Shown in pieces: positions 1 to 8,853 of a stretch of 64,000 bases of DNA. The first letter of the stretch is position 1; each line of letters opens with the position of its first letter. The position numbers were made by a program, and so were the translations under genes. The stretch is from Sphingomonas hankookensis (GTDB lineage Bacteria; Pseudomonadota; Alphaproteobacteria; Sphingomonadales; Sphingomonadaceae), in contig NZ_LQQO01000003.1 of assembly GCF_001619955.1 (NCBI RefSeq), positions 62,001-126,000 on the forward strand. Direction: 5' to 3'. The notes beneath the pieces were generated by a model. That model did no database searches. It saw only the letters and a program-made list of their open reading frames with translations, and was not told the DNA's origin.

Positions 1-3000
1 GTCAGGTCCTCGACATGGTCGCCCAGCACATAGTCGATCGAGGCGAAGATCTTGTCCCGGCCGCCCTGGCCGTTGTGGAAATATTCGGTCACGGTGTCGC
101 GGGCATTGTCGACATAATAGATGTCGTCGCCGTCGCCGCCCTCCATCCGGTCTGCCCCGACACCGCCGTTCAGCACGTCGTTGCCGTCGCCGCCGATCAG
201 CCGGTCGTCGCCGGCATAGCCGAACAGCTGGTCGTCGCCTTCGTCACCGACCAGCGTCTCGTTGCCGCTGCCGCCATGGATCGTGTCGTTGCCGGTCCCG
301 CCATACAGCGAGTTCCAGCCGGTCCCGCCATAGATGGTATCGTTGCCGGCACCGCCATAGATGGTGTCGTTGCCGTCGCCGCCGTTCAGGATATTGTCCA
401 TGTCGTTGCCGGTGATGACATTGTGGCCGGCATTGCCCGTGCCGCGGATCGCGGACCCCGTCAGGGTCAGATCCTCGACATTGGCGGTCAGGGTATAGTC
501 GACCGAGGCGAACACCTTGTCATAGCCGCCGGCACCGCCGTTGAAGAACTCGATCACGCTGTCGCGGACATTGTCGACATAATAGGTGTCGTCGCCGTCG
601 CCGCCGGTCATCCGGTCGGCTCCCGTCCCGCCGTCGAGCAGGTCGTTGCCGAGGCCGGCGGTGAGCACGTCGTCGCCGCCGCCGCCGAACAGGCGATTGT
701 CGTTCTCGTTGCCGTAGAGCGTGTTGTTCTGGGCGTTGCCGATGCCGGTAATGGCCGGGCCGACCAGCTGCAGTTCTTCGACATTGTCGGACAGGGTATA
801 GTCGACCGACGCGCGGACCCGGTCATAGCCTTCGCCGAACAGTTCCTCGATCACGTCGCCGACATGGTCGACATGATATTGATCGTCACCCTGGCCGCCG
901 GCCATGAAGTCGGCGTCATAACCGCCGATCAGCGTGTCGTTGCCCGGACCGCCATACAGCTTGTCCTCGCCGGCATCGCCATACAGCGTGTCGTTGTGCG
1001 CGCCGCCGTCGATCACGTCGTTGCCGTCGCCGCCGTACAGCACGTCATAGCCATCGCCGCCGTACATCCTGTCGTTGCCGGCACCGCCATACAGCTTGTC
1101 ATTGCCTGCGCCGCCATCGAGGATGTCGTCGCCGCGCCCGCCGTTGAGCGTGTCGTGCCCGCCCAGCCCGCGCAGCGTGTTGCCGAGGTCGTTGGCGGTC
1201 AGGATATTGTCCTGTTCGGTGCCGGTGCCGCTGCGGGCAGTGCCGATCAGCGTCAGGTCCTCGACATTGGCGGTCAGCGTATAATCGACCGAGGCGAAGA
1301 CCTTGTCATAGCCGCCCTTGCCGTTGTTGTAATATTCGCTGACCCGGTCGCCGGCATTGTCGACATAATAGATGTCGTCGCCATCGCCGCCGGCCATGTC
1401 GTCGGCCCCGGTCCCGCCGTCGAGCAGGTCGTTGCCCGCCCCGCCGGTCAAGGTGTCGTTGCCGGCGCCGCCGAACATCCTGTCGTTGCCCGCGCGGCCG
1501 TCCATCACATCGGCACCGGTGCCGCCGGTCAGCAGGTCGTCGCCGAACGTACCCTGCGTGTGCGGCACGCTGTCGTTCAGGTAGAAGGTCTCGCCCTTGC
1601 TGGTGTAGCTTTCGGTATCGCTGTTCGCATAGACGCGGACATAATCGACCTTGAACTGGCCCGTCCCGGTGGTGGCATCGGGCGCGCCCGGCCAGCTGCC
1701 GCCGACCGCCAGGTTGATCATCATGTAGAATTCGGCCGTCGCATCCGTCGGCGACTTGTAGCGCGCGACCTCGACCCCATCGATGTACCAGACCAGCGAA
1801 TCCTTGGTCCAGTTCATGCCGTAGGTGTGCGGTTCGCTGGAGTCGACATGCGTCGTCTGGGTTTGAAAGGTGTGCGAGCCCGTCTCGGCGGCGGTATGGC
1901 TGCTCATGTAGATCGTGTCGGACCGGTCGCCGATCGCTTCCACGACGTCGAGCTCGGGCGGCCAGCGGCCATCGGCCGACTTCAGCCAGAAGGCGGGCAG
2001 AAAGCCCTTGCCCTCGGGCAGCGTCGCACGGATTTCGAAATAGCCGTATTTTTGCGAGAAAGCGTCCTTCGTCGACAGCACCCCGGTCGTGTAGGTGCGA
2101 CCATCGATCAGGCTGGACAGCGCGCCCGCCGGCTTGGCGGTGATCGCCAGCACGCCATTGTCGATCGAGAAGGGATTGACGCCGAGAAGCTTCGATGCGG
2201 CCTGGAAGGTGTCGTTGACATAGGCACCGACTTCACCGGGACGGTAATTGTCGTTCGTGCCACCATTGCCCCAGTCGGTGCGCCAGAATCCACCCTGCGA
2301 CTGGGTGACCAGCTTGTCGAAATTCTCCTCGAAGGTCAGCTTCAGCGTGCTGCGATCGAGTTCGAGTTCGAAATTCTTCGCCGACAGCGCGTCGACCTGC
2401 GTGTCGCGCAACACCAGCTTCTGATCGTCCGACAGGGTTATCGTCACGTCCGCCCCGGTCTGCGTCATGCGCGCCTTCAGGTCGGCGAAATCGTGATAGC
2501 CAAAGCCGCTCAGGCGGACATTGTCCTGCGCGACATTGAAGTTATAGACCGCGTCCGATCCCTCGCCCTTGCGCACGATGACGGTGTCGACGCCCTTGCC
2601 GCCGACGATGACGTCGTCACCCAGGCCCCCGTTCAATTCGCTGCCGGTGTCGCCCGCGGTCAGGACGTTGTCGAGCGCGTTGCCGAAACCGAACCGGGCG
2701 CTTGCCCCCGACAGCGTCAGGTTCTCGACGTGATCGGGCAGATAGGCTGCCTCGATATGACTGTAGACCGTGTCGATGCCGCCACCGGCCTTTTCAGTGA
2801 CGGTCGCCTTCGACCAGAGGTGATAGGTGTCGTCACCATCACCACCGGTCATCACGCTCTGGACGCCGCTGCCATAGCCTGCGCTGTGCAGCGCGTTGTT
2901 GTCGGCGTTGCCGGTGCTGACGCTGCCATCGGCATTGCGGGTGGCGTTACTCTTTACCGCACCCGAAACCGACAACGTTTTTCCGGCGCCATTAACGTAA

Positions 3001-3005
3001 ACCAT
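1..3005 (-). CDS. RTX-repeat GH16 endo-beta-glucanase, 3' end missing
   Basis: Predicted secreted beta-glucanase/EPS glycanase. The frame is open from the ATG at 3005 to the left edge, so at least 1001 residues are present and the C-terminus, which would hold a type I secretion signal, is cut off. The catalytic GH16 domain spans about residues 220-480 and has the motif E351-L-D353-V-V-E356, where the outer Glu residues are the expected nucleophile and acid/base. It is preceded by one RTX-like module and followed by many GGxGNDxLxG calcium-binding nonapeptides arranged in repeated modules. The start has an AGAGGAA Shine-Dalgarno; an in-frame ATG lies 10 codons upstream at 3035. There is no N-terminal signal peptide, consistent with type I secretion by the ABC/HlyD pair at 22153-25288. 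Rhizobial ExsH and PlyA/PlyB are the known analogues that trim EPS; the substrate here is inferred. Confidence 0.9.
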   Translation of the reverse strand, partial: MVYVNGAGKTLSVSGAVKSNATRNADGSVSTGNADNNALHSAGYGSGVQSVMTGGDGDDTYHLWSKATVTEKAGGGIDTVYSHIEAAYLPDHVENLTLSGASARFGFGNALDNVLTAGDTGSELNGGLGDDVIVGGKGVDTVIVRKGEGSDAVYNFNVAQDNVRLSGFGYHDFADLKARMTQTGADVTITLSDDQKLVLRDTQVDALSAKNFELELDRSTLKLTFEENFDKLVTQSQGGFWRTDWGNGGTNDNYRPGEVGAYVNDTFQAASKLLGVNPFSIDNGVLAITAKPAGALSSLIDGRTYTTGVLSTKDAFSQKYGYFEIRATLPEGKGFLPAFWLKSADGRWPPELDVVEAIGDRSDTIYMSSHTAAETGSHTFQTQTTHVDSSEPHTYGMNWTKDSLVWYIDGVEVARYKSPTDATAEFYMMINLAVGGSWPGAPDATTGTGQFKVDYVRVYANSDTESYTSKGETFYLNDSVPHTQGTFGDDLLTGGTGADVMDGRAGNDRMFGGAGNDTLTGGAGNDLLDGGTGADDMAGGDGDDIYYVDNAGDRVSEYYNNGKGGYDKVFASVDYTLTANVEDLTLIGTARSGTGTEQDNILTANDLGNTLRGLGGHDTLNGGRGDDILDGGAGNDKLYGGAGNDRMYGGDGYDVLYGGDGNDVIDGGAHNDTLYGDAGEDKLYGGPGNDTLIGGYDADFMAGGQGDDQYHVDHVGDVIEELFGEGYDRVRASVDYTLSDNVEELQLVGPAITGIGNAQNNTLYGNENDNRLFGGGGDDVLTAGLGNDLLDGGTGADRMTGGDGDDTYYVDNVRDSVIEFFNGGAGGYDKVFASVDYTLTANVEDLTLTGSAIRGTGNAGHNVITGNDMDNILNGGDGNDTIYGGAGNDTIYGGTGWNSLYGGTGNDTIHGGSGNETLVGDEGDDQLFGYAGDDRLIGGDGNDVLNGGVGADRMEGGDGDDIYYVDNARDTVTEYFHNGQGGRDKIFASIDYVLGDHVEDL

Positions 3006-3310
3006 GGGGACGAGTTCCTCTGACCAAGCCCGCATCAGATCGCTGATTCCCTGTAAAATTTCGGCTTGCGCACGCGGTTAAATCTTTGTTCATCTTAATT
3101 TGCATAGCTGACGCGGCGTTCGGGCCACCGGCGGTAGGTCTGTTCGCGTACAGCGTTTTGCGCGGTACCGATTTCCGCGCCATGCTATGGTCCGGACGGT
3201 GGCGTGAGATCCCGCGCTAACCATTAGTTTTTTTGCAATGCAGCAATCTTTTGACGTCGCCTGTTTCCTGGGTTAGGCGAGCGCGAGACTTGAACCGGTG
3301 CAGCTTGGAG
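3006..3310. promoter_or_regulatory. Divergent intergenic region between glucanase and EPS export genes
   Basis: About 300 bases without a gene separate the minus-strand glucanase from the plus-strand export operon, so both promoters should lie here. The stretch is more AT-rich than its surroundings around 3050-3110 and 3220-3250, with a T-run at 3228-3234. I see no convincing -35/-10 pair or terminator. The left boundary depends on the glucanase start and the right boundary on the uncertain start of the barrel gene. Confidence 0.4.
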
Positions 3311-4591
3311 ATGCAGGTGCCAATCGATCGGCGAATCAGCACATGTCGGCGTTCCTGTGCGGCCATGATGCTAACGTCGGCGATGCTGGCGTCGGCGCTG
3401 CCCGCGTTCGCCCAGCCGCGCGAAGTGGCGGGACGCTCGCGCGATGTGCAGCAGCCCCTGTCGCTCTATCTGCCGTCGGCGGTCGCGTCGGCGCCGCTGT
3501 CGCTGCGCGAAAACGACATCATCATCACGCCCGCGCTGTCGGTCGCCTATGACGACAATATCTTTCGCACGATCAAGGGGGCCGATGGGCGCACCGACGA
3601 GCTGATCGTCGCGCCGGCGGTATCGGCGCGGATCGACCGCATCCTGGGCGGGGCGCAGGTGACGGCGAACGCGCTGTACGGCTATGAAATCTTCACCTTC
3701 AATCCCGACCGCAGCCGGCCGCGTCTGGCGCTGGGCGCGCGGGGCACGGCGGGGATTGCGGGCACGTGCAGCATCACGCCCTACGGCGAATATAACCGCC
3801 AGCGCACCGATTTCGGCGATCTCAACGCGCCGCTCGACAACACCATCCGCCAGACGCGCTTTGGGGCGACCGCGACGTGCCAGCGGCCAGCGGGCTTCTA
3901 TCCGCTGCTGTCGGCCGAGCGGTATGAATCGGACAATGACGGCGAGTTCGACTATGCCGACCAGCGGACGACCTCCGGCATCGTCGGCATCGGCTATCGC
4001 CGGCCGAGCCTGGGGCAGGCGCTGGCCTATTATCGCCGCGACGACATCACCCGTCCGAACCAGGTGCGCGGCGGCAGTTCGGTCGATCGCGCCGGCGTGG
4101 CGCTCGATCGGGCGGTGTCGCCGCTGCTGACCGCCAGCGTCGACGTCCATTGGCTGTCGGTGCGCAGCGACGACCCGCTGATCGAGGATTATGGCGGTCT
4201 CGGCTGGCGCGCGCAGGTGGTCAGCCGGGCGCTGGCCCCGCTGAAGATCGAAGCGACGGCGGCGCGGTCGGTGGTGTTCGATACGCTGCTGACCACCGCC
4301 TATGCCGTGCAGTCGAGCTACAGCCTGGTCGGGCAGATGCAGGTCAACGAACTGACCTCCGCCACATTGGGCTTCGATTACCGGACCCGCGATTTCCGCG
4401 CGCCGCCGGGCGGCGTGCGTGGCGGGCTGGAAAAGGACCAGTCGCCGATTTTCCGTGCCGGTTTGGCACGGCAGATGACGGGGCGGTTGTTTCTGCGACT
4501 CGACGCGACCCATTCGCGGCGCAAGACGGAGCCGTCGATCGGCGATTTCGATGCGACCCGCGTGACTGCGTCCGCCGAAATGCGATTCTGA
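3311..4591 (+). CDS. Outer-membrane beta-barrel protein of the EPS export locus
   Basis: About 426 residues. The N-terminus has basic residues, then a hydrophobic stretch ending ALPAFA-Q, a plausible signal-peptide cleavage site near residue 35. The rest alternates polar and hydrophobic residues, is rich in aromatic girdle-type residues, and ends in a C-terminal Phe, all typical of an outer-membrane barrel. It heads a string of OPX, AAA ATPase and chain-length genes, the arrangement seen for BBP2_2/EpsL-like barrels in EPS loci. The likely job is passage or anchoring of the polymer at the outer membrane (inference). The start is uncertain: the frame is open back to a TTG at 3233, the ATG at 3311 has GGAG too close to it, and a later Met-Met at about residue 18 is also possible. 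Confidence 0.75.
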   Translation: MQVPIDRRISTCRRSCAAMMLTSAMLASALPAFAQPREVAGRSRDVQQPLSLYLPSAVASAPLSLRENDIIITPALSVAYDDNIFRTIKGADGRTDELIVAPAVSARIDRILGGAQVTANALYGYEIFTFNPDRSRPRLALGARGTAGIAGTCSITPYGEYNRQRTDFGDLNAPLDNTIRQTRFGATATCQRPAGFYPLLSAERYESDNDGEFDYADQRTTSGIVGIGYRRPSLGQALAYYRRDDITRPNQVRGGSSVDRAGVALDRAVSPLLTASVDVHWLSVRSDDPLIEDYGGLGWRAQVVSRALAPLKIEATAARSVVFDTLLTTAYAVQSSYSLVGQMQVNELTSATLGFDYRTRDFRAPPGGVRGGLEKDQSPIFRAGLARQMTGRLFLRLDATHSRRKTEPSIGDFDATRVTASAEMRF

Positions 4592-4609
4592 GGAAAAGGG
4601 TGAGCCAAG

Positions 4610-5413
4610 ATGAACAGCACCAAGATGCGCCTGATCGGCGGCGCGATGTTCGCCGCGATCACCTTCCCGTCGGTCCTGCCGGCGCAGACCCCGGCGACCG
4701 CGCCGGCCGCCACGCTGCCGCAGGCGGGCTATATCCTGGGTCCCGACGACGAGGTCGCGATCAGCGTCTACGGCCGGACCGACATGGCGGTGAAGACCCG
4801 CATCGCCGCCGACGGCACGGTCAACATGCCGCTGCTGGGCCCGGTGCGGGCCGCCGGCATGACCGCCGCCGACCTGTCGCGCACGCTGGCCAGTGAATAT
4901 TCGCGTCGCGGCTATCTGACCAAGCCGTCGATCAGCGTCGAGGTGTCGAACTATGTCAGCCGGTCGGCGACGGTGCTGGGCAATGTGCCCAATGCCGGCA
5001 ACTATCCGCTCGACCGCCCCTATACCGTCGCGATGCTGATCGCGCGGGCCGGCGGCGTGCGCGCCGATGGCGCCAACGTCGTCGTGCTGACCCCGATGAA
5101 CGGGGCGCCCGAACGCCTGTCGCTCGCCGATCTGGGCGCAGGCGGGGCGCGGCTGGTGCGGCCGGGCGACACGCTGTTCGTGCCGCCGGCGGAGATGGTC
5201 TATGTCTATGGCCAGGTGAACGAGCCGGGCGCCTTCGCGGTGCAGCCGGGGATGACCTATCGCCAGGCGCTGGCGCGCGCGGGCGGTCCGACGCTCGCCG
5301 GATCGACGCGGCGGATCGAGGTGCGGCGCGGTGGCCAGAAGGTCAACGGCCTGGGCCTGGACGACGTGGTGCAGCCCGAAGACGTGCTGATCATCAAGGA
5401 AAAGCTGTTCTGA
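4610..5413 (+). CDS. Polysaccharide export protein, OPX/Wza family (GelD/GumB-like)
   Basis: A 267-residue periplasmic/outer-membrane polysaccharide export protein. The signal peptide covers about residues 1-25 (hydrophobic run ending LPAQ). A Poly_export domain follows at about 35-120 (GYILGPDDEVAISVYG, then the RIAADGTVNMPLLGPV strand), with two SLBB-like segments after it (about 120-175 and 195-260). There is no clear lipobox Cys, unlike classical Wza. It begins 18 bases after the barrel gene and is followed by the AAA ATPase and the co-polymerase, so all four are probably one transcript. It should form the periplasmic part of the export channel together with the GumC-like protein at 6692. 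Confidence 0.9.
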   Translation: MNSTKMRLIGGAMFAAITFPSVLPAQTPATAPAATLPQAGYILGPDDEVAISVYGRTDMAVKTRIAADGTVNMPLLGPVRAAGMTAADLSRTLASEYSRRGYLTKPSISVEVSNYVSRSATVLGNVPNAGNYPLDRPYTVAMLIARAGGVRADGANVVVLTPMNGAPERLSLADLGAGGARLVRPGDTLFVPPAEMVYVYGQVNEPGAFAVQPGMTYRQALARAGGPTLAGSTRRIEVRRGGQKVNGLGLDDVVQPEDVLIIKEKLF

Positions 5414-5442
5414 TCGCGACCGGCGGTTAAAGGAAATTTCGC

Positions 5443-6654
5443 ATGGGCGTGTTCGCCAGCTTGAAGACCATGTTCGCACGGCTGATCGATCCCCCGCGGC
5501 ACCGCCCGCTCCGGATCGAGCGGGTCGTGCCGTTTCCGCCGGCGGCGGAACCCGCCGCGCCGGTCGCACAGCCCGATCGCCGGCTGCGCATCCATCGGGG
5601 CTTTGCCGCGGCATTGCCGGTCGAGGACCGGTTCGGCCTGTCGGGCCGCACCGAGGAAGTCGACCGGATGGTGCGCGGTGTCGTGTGGGAGCGCAAGCAC
5701 GTCGTCGTGTTCGGCGCGCGCGGGTCGGGCAAGACGTCGCTGGTCCGCGTGTTCGGCGATTTCGCCGACGAGGTGGGCCAGATCGTCCTGTACGAATCGA
5801 CCAGCGGCAATATCGGCTTCACCGACCTGTTCCGCCCGTTCCTCGAATCGCTGCCGGGCACCGGGCGCGACACCGCGCTGATGCAGCGGCTGGCGGCGCT
5901 GAACGACGTGGCCTTCGGTCCGCGCGAACTGGCGACCGCGCTGGGCGAGGTGCGGCAGCCGACCGTGCTGGTTCTCGACGAATTCGACCGGATCGACGAT
6001 GCCGCCGTGCAGTCGGAGGTCGCCGCGCTGATGAAGCTGCTGAGCGACATGCATGCGCGGGTGCAGATCGTCATCGTCGGGATCGCGGCCAATGTCGATG
6101 ACCTGATCAGCGGCCATCCGTCGCTTAGGCGGCACATGCTGGTCGTGCCGGTCGGGCCGATCGCGGCCGACGACCTGCGCACCCTGCTGGACAGCTGCGC
6201 GGACAAGTGCGGCATGGCTTTCGCACCCGATGCGGCCGCGGCGGTCGTGCATTCGGCCTATGGATCGCCCTATCACGCGCGGCTGTTCGGGCTGGAGGCG
6301 GCGCTGGTCGCCGATGCGCGCGGCAGCGACCGGATCGAGGCGGCGGATGTGGCGCAGGGCTTCCAGCGCGCCTTTGCCGGCTGGGCCGATATCAGCGGCA
6401 ACGACCACCGCATCTTCACCCGGGCGATCGGCGACCCGGCGACGAACGACGACCTGCTGCGGCTGGTCGAGCGGACGACGCTGGGCCGCGACACGCTGGA
6501 CGATGCGGCGCTGGCACGGGTGATGCAGCAGGTGGGGCCGGCGCTGGTGACGATGGCGCATGGCGCGGTGATGTTCCGCGACAGCCTGGCGCCGCAGTTC
6601 CTGGGACTGATGATCGAACATGGGGTCGGGGTGCGCCGGATCGGCGGCCAGTGA
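5443..6654 (+). CDS. AAA-family ATPase of the EPS locus
   Basis: A 403-residue ATP-binding protein. Residues about 1-70 form a Pro/Arg-rich N-terminal segment. The P-loop GARGSGKTS starts at residue 91 (Lys97), Walker B VLVLDEFDR is at 175-183, and a sensor-like strand IVIVGIAANVDDL follows. The second half looks like the helical lid of ORC/ExeA-type AAA proteins. No membrane segment is visible. The Shine-Dalgarno AAGGAAA lies 8 bases upstream of the ATG. It sits between the OPX and co-polymerase genes, a place where exosortase-linked EPS loci carry an ExeA-like ATPase; no exosortase is visible here. Its substrate is unknown. As the neighbouring kinase-like protein has lost its ATP site, this may be the only ATPase of the export module (inference). 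Confidence 0.8.
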   Translation: MGVFASLKTMFARLIDPPRHRPLRIERVVPFPPAAEPAAPVAQPDRRLRIHRGFAAALPVEDRFGLSGRTEEVDRMVRGVVWERKHVVVFGARGSGKTSLVRVFGDFADEVGQIVLYESTSGNIGFTDLFRPFLESLPGTGRDTALMQRLAALNDVAFGPRELATALGEVRQPTVLVLDEFDRIDDAAVQSEVAALMKLLSDMHARVQIVIVGIAANVDDLISGHPSLRRHMLVVPVGPIAADDLRTLLDSCADKCGMAFAPDAAAAVVHSAYGSPYHARLFGLEAALVADARGSDRIEAADVAQGFQRAFAGWADISGNDHRIFTRAIGDPATNDDLLRLVERTTLGRDTLDDAALARVMQQVGPALVTMAHGAVMFRDSLAPQFLGLMIEHGVGVRRIGGQ

Positions 6655-6691
6655 TCGGGGGACGGGGCCTGCCCCGGAAAGGTGTGACGGA

Positions 6692-8032
6692 ATGAGCTTC
6701 AACTTAGCCGATCTATGGCAGGTCGTACGGACCCGTCTGATGCTGATCCTGCTGGTCGGCGGGGTCGTGTTCGCGCTGGCGGCGACGCTGGCGCTGATCC
6801 AGCCCCGCCAGTATCGCGCGACATCGTCGCTGCTGGTCGATCTGGCCCAGACCGACCAGTCCGAAAAGGACCAGCAGCAAAGCGCCGCGGTGATCGATTC
6901 GATCATCGGCACGCAGGTCAGCGTGCTGCGCAGCGAGCTGGTGCTGTCCGAAGTGGCGGCCAAGTCCGGCCTGATCGAAAAGCCGAACGACCCGGTCGAG
7001 GTGCAGCGCGTTCGCGACGAGATCGCGAAGAATCTGAGCGTCGATACCGACCGCCAGAGCAACGTCATCACGATCGGCTATATCGACCGCGATCCGGAAA
7101 CGGCGGCGCGGGTGGCGAACCTGTTCGCCGACACCTTCCTGGCGAAGCAGGTCGAGCTGCGTGTCAACCCGGCCCGCGTCAATGCGCGCTGGTATGACCA
7201 GCGGACCGCCGAGGTGCGCGAGCGTTTCGAACAGGCGCAGCGCCGCCTGACCGATTTCCAGCGCGCCAACGGCATCATCGGTGTCGACCGCATGGACGTC
7301 GAGGCGGAGAAGCTGAAGAGCCTGTCGGCCGAGCTGACCAGCGCCGAAGCCGCCGCCGCCGAGGCACGGTCGAAGGCCGGTGGCGCGAACATGCCAGAGG
7401 TCAACGCCGCGCTGTCGGTGCAGGGGCTGCAGCAGCAGGTGGCGATCAAGTCGGCCGAAGCCGCCGAACTCGGCCGCACGCTGGGGCCGAACCATCCCGA
7501 GATGATCGCGGCGCAGGCCCAGCTGGCGACGTTGCGCGCCCAGCTGGCGGCGACCCGCGGCATTCAGTCGAACGCCCTGTCAGCCGCGAGCGGCGCGGCG
7601 GTGCGGCGCGAGGCCGACCTGCGCAACCGGCTGGCCGAACAGCAGGCGCGGATGCTGCGGATGTCGGGCACCCAGGACCAGCTGTCGGTGCTGCAGCGTG
7701 ACGTCGATGCCGCGCGCCAGACCTATGACACGGTGCGCCAACGCCTGAACGATGCCGCGCTCAAGAGCGAAGTGTCGCGGGCGAACACCACGGTCCTCGA
7801 CCGTGCGACCGCACCGCTGCTGCCGTTCAAGCCGAACGTGCTGCTGTGGTTGCTGGGCGGGCTGGTGTTCGGCGGCGTGCTGGGCTGCGGCTTGGCGCTC
7901 ATCCTCGAAATCGCATCGCCCCGTGCGCGCTCGGCCAGTGGCCTTGCCAAGGCGACCGACCTCGACGTCCTGGCCGACTTCACCGACGGCAGCTCGGACA
8001 AGTCCTCCGCCCTTGCGCTCCGTCACGCCTAA
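6692..8032 (+). CDS. Polysaccharide co-polymerase, Wzz/GumC family chain-length protein
   Basis: 446 residues, inner-membrane protein controlling chain length and coupling polymerisation to export. TM1 is at about residues 13-33, followed by a Wzz domain (RQYRATSSLLVD), long coiled-coil segments at about 190-345, and TM2 at about 388-412. A proline-bearing motif (APLLPFKPN) lies just before TM2, as in PCP-2 proteins. The cytoplasmic tail is short, with no kinase domain fused; the kinase-like partner is the next gene, 20 bases downstream. The start at 6692 is preferred over an in-frame ATG at 6620 because the latter lies inside the AAA gene and lacks the family's N-terminus. It corresponds to GelC/SpsC of sphingan loci. 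Confidence 0.9.
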   Translation: MSFNLADLWQVVRTRLMLILLVGGVVFALAATLALIQPRQYRATSSLLVDLAQTDQSEKDQQQSAAVIDSIIGTQVSVLRSELVLSEVAAKSGLIEKPNDPVEVQRVRDEIAKNLSVDTDRQSNVITIGYIDRDPETAARVANLFADTFLAKQVELRVNPARVNARWYDQRTAEVRERFEQAQRRLTDFQRANGIIGVDRMDVEAEKLKSLSAELTSAEAAAAEARSKAGGANMPEVNAALSVQGLQQQVAIKSAEAAELGRTLGPNHPEMIAAQAQLATLRAQLAATRGIQSNALSAASGAAVRREADLRNRLAEQQARMLRMSGTQDQLSVLQRDVDAARQTYDTVRQRLNDAALKSEVSRANTTVLDRATAPLLPFKPNVLLWLLGGLVFGGVLGCGLALILEIASPRARSASGLAKATDLDVLADFTDGSSDKSSALALRHA

Positions 8033-8052
8033 GCTTTGGGAAAGTACATCCT

Positions 8053-8784
8053 ATGCGTTTGAAATCGACGGTACACCGCCAGGGGGCGGGGGATGATTCC
8101 GTTCCGGGCAACGACGACGCCCGGTCGCTGTTGCAGATGGGCGACCCCCGGGTCGATCCGCTGGTCGTCGCGGCCTTCCGCAGCGACGACATGGTGGCGA
8201 AGATCCGCGCGATCCGCGCCAAGGTCATCGCCGCCACCAGCGAGCAGAACGGGCTGAACACCCGCATCGCGCTGACCGCCGTGGTCGGCGTGTCGCCGGG
8301 CGACGCGCCATCGGTGCTGAGCGCCAATCTGGCGACGGTGTTCGCCCAGATGGGCACGGTCACCGGGCTGGTCGATGCCGGCCTTGCCGATCCGGCGATC
8401 GCGTCGCTGTTGCGCGTTCCCGAGGCACCCGGCGTCGCCGACTGCCTGCGCACCCCCGACGCGACGATCACCGCGCAGCGGACCGCGATCCCCGGACTGT
8501 TCGTCGTGCCCGCCGGCAGCGATGCGGCGTCGCAGGCGAGCCACCTGGAACGCGGCGCGCTGGTCGAACAGGTCGAACAATGGTCGATGCCGGGCGTACG
8601 CCAGATCATCGTCGCGCTGCCGGCGATGGGCGACCGCGTCCTGGCGCTCGGCAACCTGCTGGCCGGGTTCGACAATGTCGTGGTGGTCGCCGAAAAGCAC
8701 CGCACCAAGATCGCCGACATCCGCCGCATCGTCGACGTGCTCGACCAGCGCGGCATTCCGGTCGCCGGGTCGGTTCTGGTCTGA
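8053..8784 (+). CDS. BY-kinase-like protein with degenerate nucleotide site (pseudokinase)
   Basis: 243 residues, in the position and with the fold signature of the cytoplasmic tyrosine autokinase that partners the co-polymerase (GelE/SpsE, CpsD). The key motifs are lost. The P-loop region reads SPGDAPS at 81-87 where the family has SPGEGKS, so the catalytic Lys is Pro86. The Walker A' strand is LVDAGLA (about 106-112), and the Walker B strand is IVALPAM (186-192) without the usual Asp. The protein contains no tyrosine at all, so the C-terminal Tyr cluster is absent. It keeps the surrounding framework (for example SANLATVFAQMG). Likely a non-catalytic structural or regulatory partner of the co-polymerase. 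Shine-Dalgarno GGGAAAG lies about 9 bases upstream. Confidence 0.8.
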   Translation: MRLKSTVHRQGAGDDSVPGNDDARSLLQMGDPRVDPLVVAAFRSDDMVAKIRAIRAKVIAATSEQNGLNTRIALTAVVGVSPGDAPSVLSANLATVFAQMGTVTGLVDAGLADPAIASLLRVPEAPGVADCLRTPDATITAQRTAIPGLFVVPAGSDAASQASHLERGALVEQVEQWSMPGVRQIIVALPAMGDRVLALGNLLAGFDNVVVVAEKHRTKIADIRRIVDVLDQRGIPVAGSVLV

Positions 8785-8853
8785 TCCGTTGTTCCGGCCC
8801 GGCGATGTCGTCCTGACCGCGCCGGGCCATCGAACGATGACCAGCACGTCTGC

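Noticed and set aside
1..1560. CRISPR-like regular repeats
   Set aside because: The repeats encode in-frame calcium-binding nonapeptides and lack uniform spacers.
15..3023. A 1002-residue plus-strand open frame opposite the glucanase
   Set aside because: It is the antisense of RTX repeats; composition is Val/Ala/Ile repeats with no domain, and the minus strand has a clear GH16-RTX protein.
3371..5614. A 747-residue minus-strand open frame
   Set aside because: Arg/His-rich antisense shadow of the barrel and OPX genes; no motif and poor codon pattern.
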